A stretch of 64,000 bases of DNA from an uncultured Collinsella sp. (GCA_900543845.1 UQTD01000001.1:1-64000); one strand, 5' to 3'. Numbered from the stretch's first letter, positions 18,388-26,586 are shown. Program-made: numbers and translations. The notes: generated by a model not told the origin, from the letters alone.

Positions 18388-18822
18388 ATGGACAACAAGG
18401 TTAACAATATGCCTCAGAACGATAAGACTGCGGACGCTACCTGCGTTTTCCGCGTTCCCTCGAGCGATGTCACTGTTCCCGACCTTATGGCCAACGTGCA
18501 CACCACCGCTCCGGTTCTGTCCATCGTCAAGGGTCCGCAGACCGGAGCTGCCTTTGAGCTCGAGGACGACGTGACCACCATCGGCCGCGACCCCGCGAAC
18601 GGCATCTTCCTCAACGACATGACGGTCTCGCGCAGCCACGCACGCATTATTCGTGAGGGCCTGGGCGCCCGTATTGAGGATCTGGGCTCGCTCAACGGAA
18701 CCTGGGTCGACGGCGCCATCGTCAACGGTGCTCCGCTGCACGACGGCTCTTCCGTTCAAATCGGTACGTTCACGCTCATCTACCACGAGAGCACGCCGGA
18801 GCGCATCGAAACCGGTGAGTAG
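18388..18822 (+). CDS. garA: GarA/OdhI-like FHA domain protein
   Basis: 144 aa cytosolic protein. The FHA domain (about 43-135) has the phosphothreonine-binding residues in TIGRDP (Arg67), VSRSHA (Ser81, His84) and SLNGTWV (Asn103). The N-terminal tail contains DATCVFR, aligning with the ETTSVFR phosphorylation motif of mycobacterial GarA and corynebacterial OdhI. The second threonine (Thr18) is kept and the first is Ala17. In those species the phosphorylated tail folds back on the FHA domain and relieves inhibition of 2-oxoglutarate-using enzymes. Its targets here are unknown. The MerR gene begins 3 bases later, as in Actinobacteria. Confidence 0.85.
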   Translation: MDNKVNNMPQNDKTADATCVFRVPSSDVTVPDLMANVHTTAPVLSIVKGPQTGAAFELEDDVTTIGRDPANGIFLNDMTVSRSHARIIREGLGARIEDLGSLNGTWVDGAIVNGAPLHDGSSVQIGTFTLIYHESTPERIETGE

Positions 18823-18825
18823 GTA

Positions 18826-19710
18826 ATGGCCGAACGCAACTATCTGAGTATCGGCCAAGTCGTCAACCTTCTTCGAGGCGCATACCCCGATCTATCGAAC
18901 TCAAAAATTAGATTTCTAGAAGATGAGGGGCTCATCACCCCTCATCGTACGCCTAAGGGGTATCGCCAGTACTCCAAGGAAGACGTTGACCGTCTCGAGG
19001 TCATCCTGCACCTGCAAAAGACCCGCTACATGCCGCTCAACGTCATTAAGCAGCGCTTGGAAAACGCAACGGACCTGTCCACTTTGGCTTACGAGGTGGG
19101 TCTTCTGTCCGATGTTCCGCTTAAGACGGAACCCAAAGAGACCAAGCAAAAGCTGCATCCCATCGAGACGATCCCCGACATGCTCGGTGTTGAGATTTCG
19201 TTTATCCGCTCCCTTGCCGAGAACGATCTTATTCGCATCATCAAGAGCCCGCAGAAGCGAGAGCTCGTCGATGGCCGAGATTTCCCGATTATCCGTTACT
19301 GCTCGGAGCTGTCGCGCTTCCACATTGAGCCGCGTAACCTGCGTCAGTACGTATCGTCGGCAAACCGCGAGTCTTCGATGTTTGAGCAGGTTCTCGTGAG
19401 CATGCTCGGCATGGATACTTCCGATGACGAGCGCGACGCCAAGCTCGAGCGCGCTTTTAAGAAGCTGCACGACCTCACCGAGGGTGTGCACACCGCGCTC
19501 CTTAAGAACCGTGTCTTTGAGTCGCTCAACGCCGTTGTCGAGGACGCTGACATCGATGCTCTCGATGAGGAGATCACGCGTTCCGAATCCACCAAGGCTA
19601 AAAGCGATGCGGCAAGCGTCCCCGCGGTTGCCGCGCACGACGAGTCGCTCGTGCAGCCGTCCAAGGTCGTCGTCCCCTCGCATAGCTCGTCTACTAACAC
19701 GGGCAAATAA
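18826..19710 (+). CDS. ftsR: MerR-family transcriptional regulator, FtsR-like
   Basis: 294 aa. The N-terminal winged helix-turn-helix of MerR type (about 5-75) reads SIGQVVNLLRG, SKIRFLEDEGLI and GYRQYSKEDV. A second helical region around 100-230 and a Ser/Thr/Ala-rich tail follow. A MerR gene directly downstream of garA corresponds to Rv1828 in Mycobacterium and ftsR in Corynebacterium, where it activates ftsZ. The assignment rests on this context plus the domain, and the regulon here is an inference. Confidence 0.8.
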   Translation: MAERNYLSIGQVVNLLRGAYPDLSNSKIRFLEDEGLITPHRTPKGYRQYSKEDVDRLEVILHLQKTRYMPLNVIKQRLENATDLSTLAYEVGLLSDVPLKTEPKETKQKLHPIETIPDMLGVEISFIRSLAENDLIRIIKSPQKRELVDGRDFPIIRYCSELSRFHIEPRNLRQYVSSANRESSMFEQVLVSMLGMDTSDDERDAKLERAFKKLHDLTEGVHTALLKNRVFESLNAVVEDADIDALDEEITRSESTKAKSDAASVPAVAAHDESLVQPSKVVVPSHSSSTNTGK

Positions 19711-19745
19711 CCGCCGTCCACACGGCAATCCATGAAAGGTCACCC

Positions 19746-20276
19746 ATGTACGACTTCGAATCTCATATCGTCGATATCCCCGACTATCCCGAGCCCGGAG
19801 TCGTCTTTAAGGACATCACGCCGCTCTTTGGAAATCCCGAGGCCCTGAAGGCCATGGTGGATGCCCTGGCCGAGCATTTTGCCGACATGGGCATTACCAA
19901 GGTCGTAGGACCCGAGGCCCGTGGCTTTATGGTCGGTGTGCCCGTGGCCGTCGCCCTAGGCGCCGGCTTTGTTCCCGCACGTAAACCGGGCAAACTACCG
20001 CGCAAGACGGTGAGCGAGAGCTACGAGCTCGAATATGGCACCGACTCTATCGAGATCCATGCCGATGCTATCAGCTCTAAAGATACCGTGTTGATTCTGG
20101 ACGACTTGGTCGCGACGGGCGGAACCGTCGAGGCAACAGGTAAACTGGTGCGAGATATGGGCGCAAAGCTTGTAGGTTACGGTTGTATCCTTGAGCTTGC
20201 GTTTCTCAACCCGCGCAAGAAGCTCACGCCTTCTAACGAGGACGTTGAACTCTTTAGCCTGGTAACGGTGGACTAG
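19746..20276 (+). CDS. apt: Adenine phosphoribosyltransferase
   Basis: 176 aa purine salvage enzyme that converts adenine and PRPP to AMP. Motifs are IVDIPDYPEPGVVFKDITPL at the N-terminus, GPEARGFMVGVPVA, RKPGKLPRKT, and the PRPP loop VLILDDLVATGGT near residues 115-127. Normal length. AAAGG precedes the ATG. Confidence 0.96.
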   Translation: MYDFESHIVDIPDYPEPGVVFKDITPLFGNPEALKAMVDALAEHFADMGITKVVGPEARGFMVGVPVAVALGAGFVPARKPGKLPRKTVSESYELEYGTDSIEIHADAISSKDTVLILDDLVATGGTVEATGKLVRDMGAKLVGYGCILELAFLNPRKKLTPSNEDVELFSLVTVD

Positions 20277-20308
20277 CCGCTACCCTTAGATACCGGAAAG
20301 GAAGCTAC

Positions 20309-21430
20309 ATGCGCACAGCAAACACGCACAGAAACATGGCACGCTGCGCTGCTACGGCAACCCTCGCTTGTGTTTTGGGCCTGGGCCTCGTGGCTCCGGC
20401 CTACGCCGATACCGCATCCGACCTTGCCGCTGCCCGTACCAAGCTCGAGCAGATTGGCACCCAAACCCAGCAAATTCATGAAGAACTCTCCGCACAGACG
20501 CAGGAGCTTGATCAGACTGCAGGCGAGATCACGCAAAAGCAGCAAGAGATTGCCGAAGGTCAGGCAAAGCTTTCGAACTACGTTGCCGGTGAGTACAAGA
20601 CCGGCGGTCTGAGTCTCCTTCAGGTTCTGACGGGCGTCGACGATCTGGGCGACATGCTCAACCGTCTCTTCTACTACGGTAAGGTGTCCGACAAGCAGGC
20701 CCAGACCATTCAGGAGGTCAAGGACCTTAAGCAGCAGCTCACCGATAAGCAGACCGAGCAGGAGAAGAACGTCGCCGCGACACAGAAGAAGGTCGACGAG
20801 CTCAATGCCCAGCAGGCTGAGGCTCAAAGTGTCGTTAACTCCCTGGATTCACAGCTGCAGGCCGAGCTTGCTGCCGAGGCCGAGGCAAACGCCGCGCTTC
20901 AGGCTGGCATCAATGCCAGCACCGCCGAAAAGGCCACGGTGAGCAACGACACCGCCGGTACGACCGAGAACACCAATAATGGTGGCGGCACGACCAACAA
21001 TGGTGGCGGCAATATGCCTGCGCCTGCGCCCGCTCCTGCCCCCACGCCGCAGCCCGTGACGCCCGCTCCGGCTCCGACGCCTTCCGCACCGAGCCAGTCC
21101 GTTGACGGTGGTACCGTTGTTTCGCGCGCCTACAGCAAGCTCGGTTATGCTTATTCTTGGGGCGGCATTGGACCGAACAGCTTTGACTGCTCCGGTTTTG
21201 TAAGCTACTGCCTCACCGGCCGTTATTGCCGCCTTGGCACCACGGGCACCTTTATGGGCTGGACTCGCGTGTCCGATCCCCAGCCTGGCGACGTCGTTGT
21301 TAACTCTTACCACACCGGCATCTACATTGGTAACGGTCAGATGATTCATGCTTCCGACTACAGCACGGGTGTTATCATTAGCTCCGTTGCGGCTGGCATG
21401 AATAACAATTACATTTTCGTTCGCTACTAA
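20309..21430 (+). CDS. Secreted NlpC/P60 peptidoglycan hydrolase with coiled coil
   Basis: 373 aa. A signal peptide is followed by a likely cleavage site after AYA (residue 33). A Gln/Glu-rich coiled coil (about 35-215), like the N-terminus of RipA/CwlO-type hydrolases, then an Asn/Gly and Pro/Ala-rich linker (about 216-272) and a C-terminal NlpC/P60 domain follow. The catalytic Cys lies in FDCSGF (near 294) and His in YHTGIYIG. It probably cleaves stem peptides at division sites, with the coiled coil controlling activity. A strong terminator follows. Confidence 0.93.
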   Translation: MRTANTHRNMARCAATATLACVLGLGLVAPAYADTASDLAAARTKLEQIGTQTQQIHEELSAQTQELDQTAGEITQKQQEIAEGQAKLSNYVAGEYKTGGLSLLQVLTGVDDLGDMLNRLFYYGKVSDKQAQTIQEVKDLKQQLTDKQTEQEKNVAATQKKVDELNAQQAEAQSVVNSLDSQLQAELAAEAEANAALQAGINASTAEKATVSNDTAGTTENTNNGGGTTNNGGGNMPAPAPAPAPTPQPVTPAPAPTPSAPSQSVDGGTVVSRAYSKLGYAYSWGGIGPNSFDCSGFVSYCLTGRYCRLGTTGTFMGWTRVSDPQPGDVVVNSYHTGIYIGNGQMIHASDYSTGVIISSVAAGMNNNYIFVRY

Positions 21431-21454
21431 GTGTTGTAACTCAGCAAACGAAGG

Positions 21455-21492
21455 TGGACCTCGCATCCTTTGGGAGCGAGGTCCATTCTTTT
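21455..21492 (+). terminator. Rho-independent terminator of the NlpC/P60 gene
   Basis: A perfect 10-bp stem TGGACCTCGC/GCGAGGTCCA with an 11-base loop is followed by TTCTTTT. Confidence 0.9.
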
Positions 21493-21524
21493 ATCTCGAC
21501 CGCCCGTTTTGCGTATAAGCAACA

Positions 21525-21545
21525 ATCTAGTTTTGAATACTAGAT
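21525..21545. promoter_or_regulatory. CTAG-containing palindrome upstream of the DegV gene
   Basis: ATCTAGT and ACTAGAT form a perfect 7-bp inverted repeat spaced by 7 bases, about 28 bases upstream of a TATAAT -10 element at 21573-21578. The 11-mer ATCTAGTTTTG recurs upstream of the DUF1836 gene at 23198-23208. It is a candidate operator. Confidence 0.45.
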
Positions 21546-21572
21546 ATGCGCAGCATCTTTCCAAAAGATAGC

Positions 21573-21578
21573 TATAAT
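21573..21578 (+). promoter_or_regulatory. -10 element of the DegV gene
   Basis: A perfect TATAAT lies 30 bases before the ATG at 21608. No convincing -35 is visible, so an activator may be needed. Confidence 0.55.
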
Positions 21579-21607
21579 TGTTGAGGAACAACTAGAAAGG
21601 ACCCTCA

Positions 21608-22474
21608 ATGAGCTGGGCACTTATCTCAGATTCGAGCTGCAATCTTCGCGATTGGCAACCGACCGCACCTCATACCACTTTTGCATTTGCACCCCTTAAG
21701 ATCCGAGTGGGGGAGCGTGAATTTGTCGACGACCTTTCGCTCGATGTTCACGAGCTTAATGTTGCCATTCAATCGGAAGCCAGCGCATCATCGAGCGCCT
21801 GCCCAAGCGTGGGGGAGTGGGCTGAGCTCTTTAAGCTTGCCGACAAGACGATCTGCATGCCCATCTCCGAGGGCGTCTCGGGGAGCTACAATGCCGCGGC
21901 CACCGCACGTGACATGGTGCTTGCCGAAGAGCCCAACCGTCAGATTCATTTGGTTAACTCGCGAGCTGCAGGTGGCAAAATGGATTTGATCTTTTTGCTG
22001 TTTGATCGCTATCTTGCAAGTAACCCGGACGTCTCCTTTGAAGACGCCTGCGCTTACTTCGATAGCTTGGAGCAGAACAGCAAGATTCTCTTTAGCCTGT
22101 GTAATTACGAGAACCTTGCAAAGGCCGGACGCATTCCTAAGGCAGCCGGCGTCATTGCCAACAAGCTCAATATCCGCATTTTGGGTACGGCGAGCGAAGC
22201 GGGCAAAATTGAACTCGTTGGGCACACGCGTGGCGAAAAGAAGATGCTCACCAAGATTGTCGACACCATGGAGGCCGAGGGCTTTACTGGCGGCGAGGTC
22301 GTTATCGACCACGTCGAGAATGAGACGGGCGCCCAGGCACTAGCCAGCCGCATTGTGGAGCATTGGCCAGGCTCCAAGACTATCATCATGCCCTGCAACG
22401 GGCTAGATTCATACTATGCCGAGATGCACGGCCTCATCATCGGCTACGGCATGGGCGTGGCTTCGGGCCGATAA
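21608..22474 (+). CDS. DegV family fatty-acid-binding protein
   Basis: 288 aa. The N-terminal DegV motif ISDSSCNL is followed by FVDD, the threonine/serine-rich loop SSACPSVGEW and ISEGVSGSYNAA. The second domain has KAGRIPKAAGVIANKLNIRIL. DegV/FakB proteins bind a fatty acid and present it to the kinase FakA; no fakA is in this window. AGAAAGG precedes the ATG. It converges on the DUF1836 gene and shares a terminator with it. Confidence 0.9.
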   Translation: MSWALISDSSCNLRDWQPTAPHTTFAFAPLKIRVGEREFVDDLSLDVHELNVAIQSEASASSSACPSVGEWAELFKLADKTICMPISEGVSGSYNAAATARDMVLAEEPNRQIHLVNSRAAGGKMDLIFLLFDRYLASNPDVSFEDACAYFDSLEQNSKILFSLCNYENLAKAGRIPKAAGVIANKLNIRILGTASEAGKIELVGHTRGEKKMLTKIVDTMEAEGFTGGEVVIDHVENETGAQALASRIVEHWPGSKTIIMPCNGLDSYYAEMHGLIIGYGMGVASGR

Positions 22475-22483
22475 TTTCCAACT

Positions 22484-22540
22484 AGACAAAAGCACGGGCG
22501 GGATAAGGGGACAGCGGCCCTTTATCCCGCCCGTCTTATG
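22484..22540. terminator. Bidirectional terminator between DegV and DUF1836 genes
   Basis: A perfect 13-bp stem (22494-22506 with 22522-22534) lies between converging genes. The leftward strand has TTTTGT after the stem, while the rightward T run is weak, so it serves the leftward gene best. Confidence 0.75.
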
Positions 22541-22546
22541 CCTCGG

Positions 22547-23158
22547 TTAGCTATTAAACCCATTAAACTTGAGATAGCTCATCAGGTACGCCTTCGAAAC
22601 GAAGGACGATACCGCACTGCGTACGAGCAACGACTCGCGCGTAACCTGATGCGCGGTATCGGGCACGGGAGTCTGCTCAACGGAAAAAGCCGCTCGAATC
22701 GATGCCTCAAGCTGATCGACTACATAATCGAAAGCAGTCGGAGCGTCGTAGCTCAAGCGCTGAATATTAAAGAGCGCCTGAACCGCAGCGATGGGCAGCA
22801 CCTGCTTAAAGATACAAATGGCGATGAGACGCGCAATCTGCTCACGGCCATACTGCTTTTTAACCGGAGCAGGAATGAGGCCGACCTTCACGTAGTTATT
22901 GATCATCGAAGGCGTGATAACGGGCTGCTCAACGCAAATCGAAAGCGGCTCCATCCACAGCGCAACATATTCAATAACCTGATCGCGATAGAGCGTTACG
23001 TTGGGCAACTGGTCATAGCGTGGCAGGCTCAACGCGTTAAGTTTACCCACCATATCGGACTGAATAAATGCATCCGGCAGCACCGTCGGCTGAATATCCT
23101 CCGGCTTAATGCTGACCGATGTATCGGACATCGGGATAACATGTTTAACGTGGTTCAT
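22547..23158 (-). CDS. DUF1836 domain DNA-binding protein
   Basis: 203 aa. The central region (about 95-150) reads ITPSMINNYVKVGLIPAPVKK and YGREQIARLIAICIFKQVL, the DUF1836 signature, which resembles a MerR-like helix-turn-helix. Proteins of this family often sit beside degV genes. The ATG at 23158 is chosen for its GGAGGA site; an in-frame start farther upstream has none. Base composition is somewhat more A/T-rich than in the neighbours. It probably regulates itself and perhaps the adjacent DegV gene, which is an inference from the shared CTAG motif. Confidence 0.85.
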   Translation of the reverse strand: MNHVKHVIPMSDTSVSIKPEDIQPTVLPDAFIQSDMVGKLNALSLPRYDQLPNVTLYRDQVIEYVALWMEPLSICVEQPVITPSMINNYVKVGLIPAPVKKQYGREQIARLIAICIFKQVLPIAAVQALFNIQRLSYDAPTAFDYVVDQLEASIRAAFSVEQTPVPDTAHQVTRESLLVRSAVSSFVSKAYLMSYLKFNGFNS

Positions 23159-23177
23159 AAGGGTCCTCCGTTCGTTT

Positions 23178-23208
23178 ACTATATTGTATTCTAGGTTATC
23201 TAGTTTTG
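23178..23208 (-). promoter_or_regulatory. Promoter/operator region of the DUF1836 gene
   Basis: On the leftward strand TACAAT (23183-23188) or TATAGT (23178-23183) can serve as -10. Two CTAG cores, one within ATCTAGTTTTG (23198-23208), overlap the -35 region and match the palindrome before the DegV gene. Confidence 0.4.
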
Positions 23209-23225
23209 CATACCACATAGCCGCT

Positions 23226-23270
23226 AAGTAAAAGTGGTTGGACAGCACATTGTTGCACCGTCCAACCACT
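23226..23270 (-). terminator. Rho-independent terminator of trxB
   Basis: A perfect 11-bp stem, AGTGGTTGGAC/GTCCAACCACT, with a 16-base loop is followed on the leftward strand by TTTACTT. It lies about 43 bases after the trxB stop. Confidence 0.8.
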
Positions 23271-23312
23271 ATGTTTAAAGATAGCAACCTTACATAAGAT
23301 ATATTATCGTAC

Positions 23313-24251
23313 TTATCCGCGTAGGAAAGCGTATGCGCTGGTTGCCGCTATAGCACCGTCCGATACGGCGGTCACAACCTGGCGTAAACGCTTGGAACGA
23401 ATATCGCCGGCTGCGAATAATCCGGGTGTGCGGGTGGCCATGGAATCATCGGTGACAATGCCGCCGTCGGGAGCCAGATCGACTAGGTGCTCAACGAGCT
23501 CGGTATGTGGCTGCGTCCCCGTAAAGACAAAAATGCCAAACGAGCCCGGATCAAAAGACTCGGAATACGTTTCACCGGTTGCGTTGTCCTTAAACGTGAT
23601 TGTCGTGGGCATCGCTTCACCAGAAAGCTCAACAATACTAGTTTGGTACCTAACTGAAATATTGTCCTTAGCAAGCACCTTATTCACAACGCCCTCGGGT
23701 GCACGGAACTGATCGCGACGCAGCACGATAGTCACGCTGCTGGCAATGTCGGACAGGAACAGCGCCTCCTCGCATGCCGAATTGCCGCCTCCGACAACAA
23801 AGACCTGCTTGCCACGGAAGAATATGCCGTCACACGTCGCGCAGTACGAAACGCCACGACCGCGATACGTGTCCTCGCCAACAAAACCCGCAGGACGCGG
23901 CGTGGCGCCCATGCACGCAATAACGCTCTTGGCTGCTGTATCGCCCATATCATGATGGATGGTAAATTGTGCCGCATCGGCATCGTAATCGACGCCTGTC
24001 ACCATACTCCATTCAACCTGAGCCCCCAGGCCTTCAGCATGCTGTTGAAACCGCTCACCAAGTTCGGCACCGCTCAGTAGCGGAATGCCAGGATAATTCT
24101 CGATCTCGTTGGACGTGGCGATCTGTCCGCCAGACATGCCCTGCTCAAGGACAGTCGTCGTCAGGTTGGCACGCGCCGCATAAATGGCGGCAGCATAGCC
24201 CGCGGGGCCGCCGCCGATAATCGCAACATCGATTGTCTGATCGGTAGTCAT
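23313..24251 (-). CDS. trxB: Thioredoxin-disulfide reductase
   Basis: 312 aa flavoenzyme that reduces thioredoxin with NADPH. The FAD motif GGGPAG is near residues 13-18. The redox pair is CATC (Cys137, Cys140), followed by the NADPH motif GGGNSACEEA and the second FAD motif GLFAAGDIRSK near the C-terminus. The ATG at 24251 is supported by AGAGGA; an in-frame ATG farther upstream adds residues unlike the family. It is divergent from the glycosyltransferase gene. Confidence 0.96.
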   Translation of the reverse strand: MTTDQTIDVAIIGGGPAGYAAAIYAARANLTTTVLEQGMSGGQIATSNEIENYPGIPLLSGAELGERFQQHAEGLGAQVEWSMVTGVDYDADAAQFTIHHDMGDTAAKSVIACMGATPRPAGFVGEDTYRGRGVSYCATCDGIFFRGKQVFVVGGGNSACEEALFLSDIASSVTIVLRRDQFRAPEGVVNKVLAKDNISVRYQTSIVELSGEAMPTTITFKDNATGETYSESFDPGSFGIFVFTGTQPHTELVEHLVDLAPDGGIVTDDSMATRTPGLFAAGDIRSKRLRQVVTAVSDGAIAATSAYAFLRG

Positions 24252-24326
24252 GAAGAGTCCTCTCGTCGAAACGTTGTCGTTCTTTGCGCTCATACCCAAA
24301 TTTACGTGAACGTGACACTCATGCAC

Positions 24327-24332
24327 TACAAT
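24327..24332 (+). promoter_or_regulatory. Candidate -10 of the glycosyltransferase gene
   Basis: TACAAT lies 37 bases before the ATG at 24370, in the divergent gap with trxB. No clear -35 is visible. Confidence 0.35.
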
Positions 24333-24369
24333 GATAAATCCGTGTTACAACGTCGAAGGGGAGTTATCG

Positions 24370-25671
24370 ATGGATCAGACGCAGACGAGCGACGATGCTC
24401 CCCTGCTCACGAACAGCGCTCCCCAATCGGAGCAAACCACGCTCTTGGCTCAGCAAAAACCCCTCGTGACCATCGTGCACGCCTCGGTCGGCTCGGGCCA
24501 CAAGGCCGCCGCAAATGCGATTGCGCAGGCATTCGACCTCATCCGCGGCACCAATGGCATCCCCGAGGATGTTGAGATTGAAGTGCTCGATATCCTTGAT
24601 TTTGGACGCATTAAATTCGACGGCAATAAGACCGCGGCTTCTTTTACGGGAGCCACGCGCCCCATTTACGACCTGACCTGGCGATATACGCTTACGGGGC
24701 ATCTTCTCTGGGGTGGCGGCACGGCATGGTCGCGAATTATGTTCCCCGCCTTCAACGAATATATTCGTAGTCGAAGGCCCATAGCCGTGGTCGCAACGCA
24801 CATCACGGCAGCCAATGTTGCCGTTGGCGCCCGCGTAATTACGGGTATCGATTATCCGGTCATCTGCGTACCGACCGACTACGAAGTCGAGGGCTGGTGG
24901 CCCCACAAGGACACCGATCTATTCTGTGTTGCCAACGAATTCATGGCTGAAACGCTGCGTCCGCGCAAGGTGCCCGAGGCAAAGATTCGCATTACCGGCA
25001 TCCCTATTCGCGCCGGATTCGACACGAATTACGATCGCGAGGAAGAGCTAACCAAGTTCAACCTCCCCACCGACAAGACCGTCGTGCTGGTAATGGCCGG
25101 CGCCAGCTTGCCTCAGCCTTACGTCCGCTTTCGCGCGGCGATGGACCACACCCTCCCCTTCCTGCGCGGCTTCGAAGACATGCACTTTGTCTTTTTGCCC
25201 GGCAAAGACGTGGAGTATGCCACCCGGCTGAAGACGCTCTTCGATGCCATGAAGCTCGAGAACGTCACGGTGCTGGACTATGTCGACGACATGGCGGCCC
25301 TCATGCACGGCTGCGACCTGGCAATCCTCAAATCGGGCGGACTCACGGTCACCGAGTGCCTATGCGCACATCTGCCGATGATCCTGCTGGGCAAGTCCTA
25401 TGGCCAGGAAAAGGCCAACACCACTATGCTCACCGGCATGGGCGCCAGCATGCACGTCACCACGGCACGAGAGCTCATCGTAACCCTGCGTCATCTGCAC
25501 GACCATCCCGAATCACTCAAGGCACTGCTCATCAATGGCGAAGTCCTGCGCCGCCCCCACGCAGCCGAAGACATCGCCGTCGCCACCATGGAACTCGCAG
25601 GCAAACCCCAGAAAAGAAAACGCGCATTCTGCCGCTTCTACTGGGGCGATAAGCCAGCGCACATCCGCTAG
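24370..25671 (+). CDS. MGDG synthase/UgtP-like diacylglycerol glycosyltransferase
   Basis: 433 aa family-28 type glycosyltransferase. The N-terminal half has VTIVHASVGSGHKAAANAI, the GSGH motif of MGDG synthases and UgtP. The C-terminal half has the donor-binding stretch LAILKSGGLTVTECLCAHLPMIL. The C-terminus is basic. It probably transfers a sugar from a UDP-sugar to diacylglycerol at the inner membrane face, making glycolipids or lipoteichoic acid anchors; the sugar is not predictable here. The ATG at 24370 follows AAGGGGA. Confidence 0.88.
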   Translation: MDQTQTSDDAPLLTNSAPQSEQTTLLAQQKPLVTIVHASVGSGHKAAANAIAQAFDLIRGTNGIPEDVEIEVLDILDFGRIKFDGNKTAASFTGATRPIYDLTWRYTLTGHLLWGGGTAWSRIMFPAFNEYIRSRRPIAVVATHITAANVAVGARVITGIDYPVICVPTDYEVEGWWPHKDTDLFCVANEFMAETLRPRKVPEAKIRITGIPIRAGFDTNYDREEELTKFNLPTDKTVVLVMAGASLPQPYVRFRAAMDHTLPFLRGFEDMHFVFLPGKDVEYATRLKTLFDAMKLENVTVLDYVDDMAALMHGCDLAILKSGGLTVTECLCAHLPMILLGKSYGQEKANTTMLTGMGASMHVTTARELIVTLRHLHDHPESLKALLINGEVLRRPHAAEDIAVATMELAGKPQKRKRAFCRFYWGDKPAHIR

Positions 25672-25685
25672 CGTCTTAATGTTCG

Positions 25686-25787
25686 CTTGCCTGTGGGAGG
25701 CCCCTATATATCATCCCGTGCTCAAACATTCTCGCTTCGCTGCGAAACTGCGCGCGGGACGATATATAGGGGCCTCCCACAGGCAAG
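25686..25787. repeat. Long hairpin, copy 1 of a related hairpin family
   Basis: Arms 25686-25718 and 25755-25787 are 33 bases long and complementary at 32 positions. The loop contains GCTCAAACATTCTCGC and a TTCGCTGCGAA mini-palindrome. The same loop core occurs in inverted orientation in copies 2 and 3. No T run follows, so it is not a classic terminator. It begins 14 bases after the glycosyltransferase stop. Confidence 0.9.
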
Positions 25788-25864
25788 CTGCGTTAACGTA
25801 CTTGCAGCTATACCAGATTCCCCACCATCAGAATCTGCAAAGGCAAAACCAAAAATATAAATAT

Positions 25865-25913
25865 AGTAAGCCGATGCGAGAAAGGAGGTTTTCCTTTATC
25901 GCATCGGCTTACT
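25865..25913 (-). terminator. 22-bp hairpin, probable leftward terminator
   Basis: AGTAAGCCGATGCGA and onward (25865-25886) pairs with 25892-25913 at 21 of 22 positions, with a 5-base loop. On the leftward strand it is followed by ATATTTATATTTTT, which fits termination of dut transcripts. The rightward side has no T run. It is unrelated in sequence to the hairpins on either side. Confidence 0.6.
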
Positions 25914-25949
25914 AGAAAGAAAGGCTTTAATTTTTCAAGCGAGTAACCG

Positions 25950-26052
25950 CCCGCCCGTCTCTCACACATATCGTTCCACGCGCAGTTTCGCAGCGAGCGA
26001 AGCGACGCGAGAATGTTTGAGCATGGAATGATATGTGTGAGAGACGGGCGGG
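25950..26052. repeat. Long hairpin, copy 2 of the related hairpin family
   Basis: Arms 25950-25978 and 26024-26052 are 29 bases long, complementary at 28. The loop and inner stem repeat copy 1 in reverse orientation (CGCGCAGTTTCGCAGCGA and GCGAGAATGTTTGAGCA). The outer arms differ from copy 1 but still pair with each other. Confidence 0.9.
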
Positions 26053-26070
26053 AGGGATACGAGCGCCCCC

Positions 26071-26103
26071 GCGAGAATGTTTGAGCATGGGATGATATAT
26101 AGG
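26071..26103. repeat. Truncated copy 3 of the hairpin family
   Basis: GCGAGAATGTTTGAGCATGG followed by GATGATATATAGG repeats the 3' half of copies 1 and 2, but the 5' half is missing, so no long hairpin forms. Confidence 0.8.
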
Positions 26104-26138
26104 CGGGTCGGGCCGGTCAGCGGACAGTACGTAAACGA

Positions 26139-26582
26139 CTAAGCTACGCCGCTAGAACCGAAACCGCCGGCTCCTCGGTCGGTTTCGTCTAGTTCTTGTA
26201 CTTCTACGAGGTTGACCGTGGGGACTTCTTGGATGACGAGCTGGGCAATGCGGTCGCCTTTGTTGATTTGGATGTTGTTCTTGGGGTCGAGGTTGATGAG
26301 GATGACTTTGAGCTCTCCTCGGTAGTGGGCGTCGATGAGGCCAGGAGTGTTGACTATGGACAGGCCTTGCTTAATGGCCAGGCCGCTGCGGGGTTGGACG
26401 AAGCCGGCGTAGCCGTCGGGCAGGGCGACAGCTAGGCCCGTGGAGACCAGGCGACGCTCAAAAGGCTTGAGGGTGCAATCCTCGTTGGCTCGGAGGTCAA
26501 GACCGGCATCCGTGGGATGGGCGTATTTGGGAAGCTCGACGGTTGGGTCGAGACGCTTAATGTTAACGGTAATGTTGGACAT
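26139..26582 (-). CDS. dut: dUTP diphosphatase
   Basis: 147 aa. It hydrolyses dUTP to dUMP, keeping uracil out of DNA. The five motifs of trimeric dUTPases are visible: [38 protein letters not shown], and the C-terminal [10 protein letters not shown] that closes over the active site. It starts 4 bases after the nrdR stop, forming an operon with that nucleotide-reduction regulator. Confidence 0.97.
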   Translation of the reverse strand: MSNITVNIKRLDPTVELPKYAHPTDAGLDLRANEDCTLKPFERRLVSTGLAVALPDGYAGFVQPRSGLAIKQGLSIVNTPGLIDAHYRGELKVILINLDPKNNIQINKGDRIAQLVIQEVPTVNLVEVQELDETDRGAGGFGSSGVA

Positions 26583-26586
26583 GAAA

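Larger units (their letters stand above)
25672..26138. other. 467-base gene-free region between converging genes
   Basis: This stretch lies between the glycosyltransferase and dut stop codons. I see no credible coding sequence. It is occupied by the three related hairpin copies and the separate 22-bp hairpin annotated individually. Confidence 0.85.

Noticed and set aside
25686..26103. CRISPR array or insertion sequence
   Set aside because: The repeats are hairpins in opposite orientation without regular spacers, and no transposase or cas gene is nearby.
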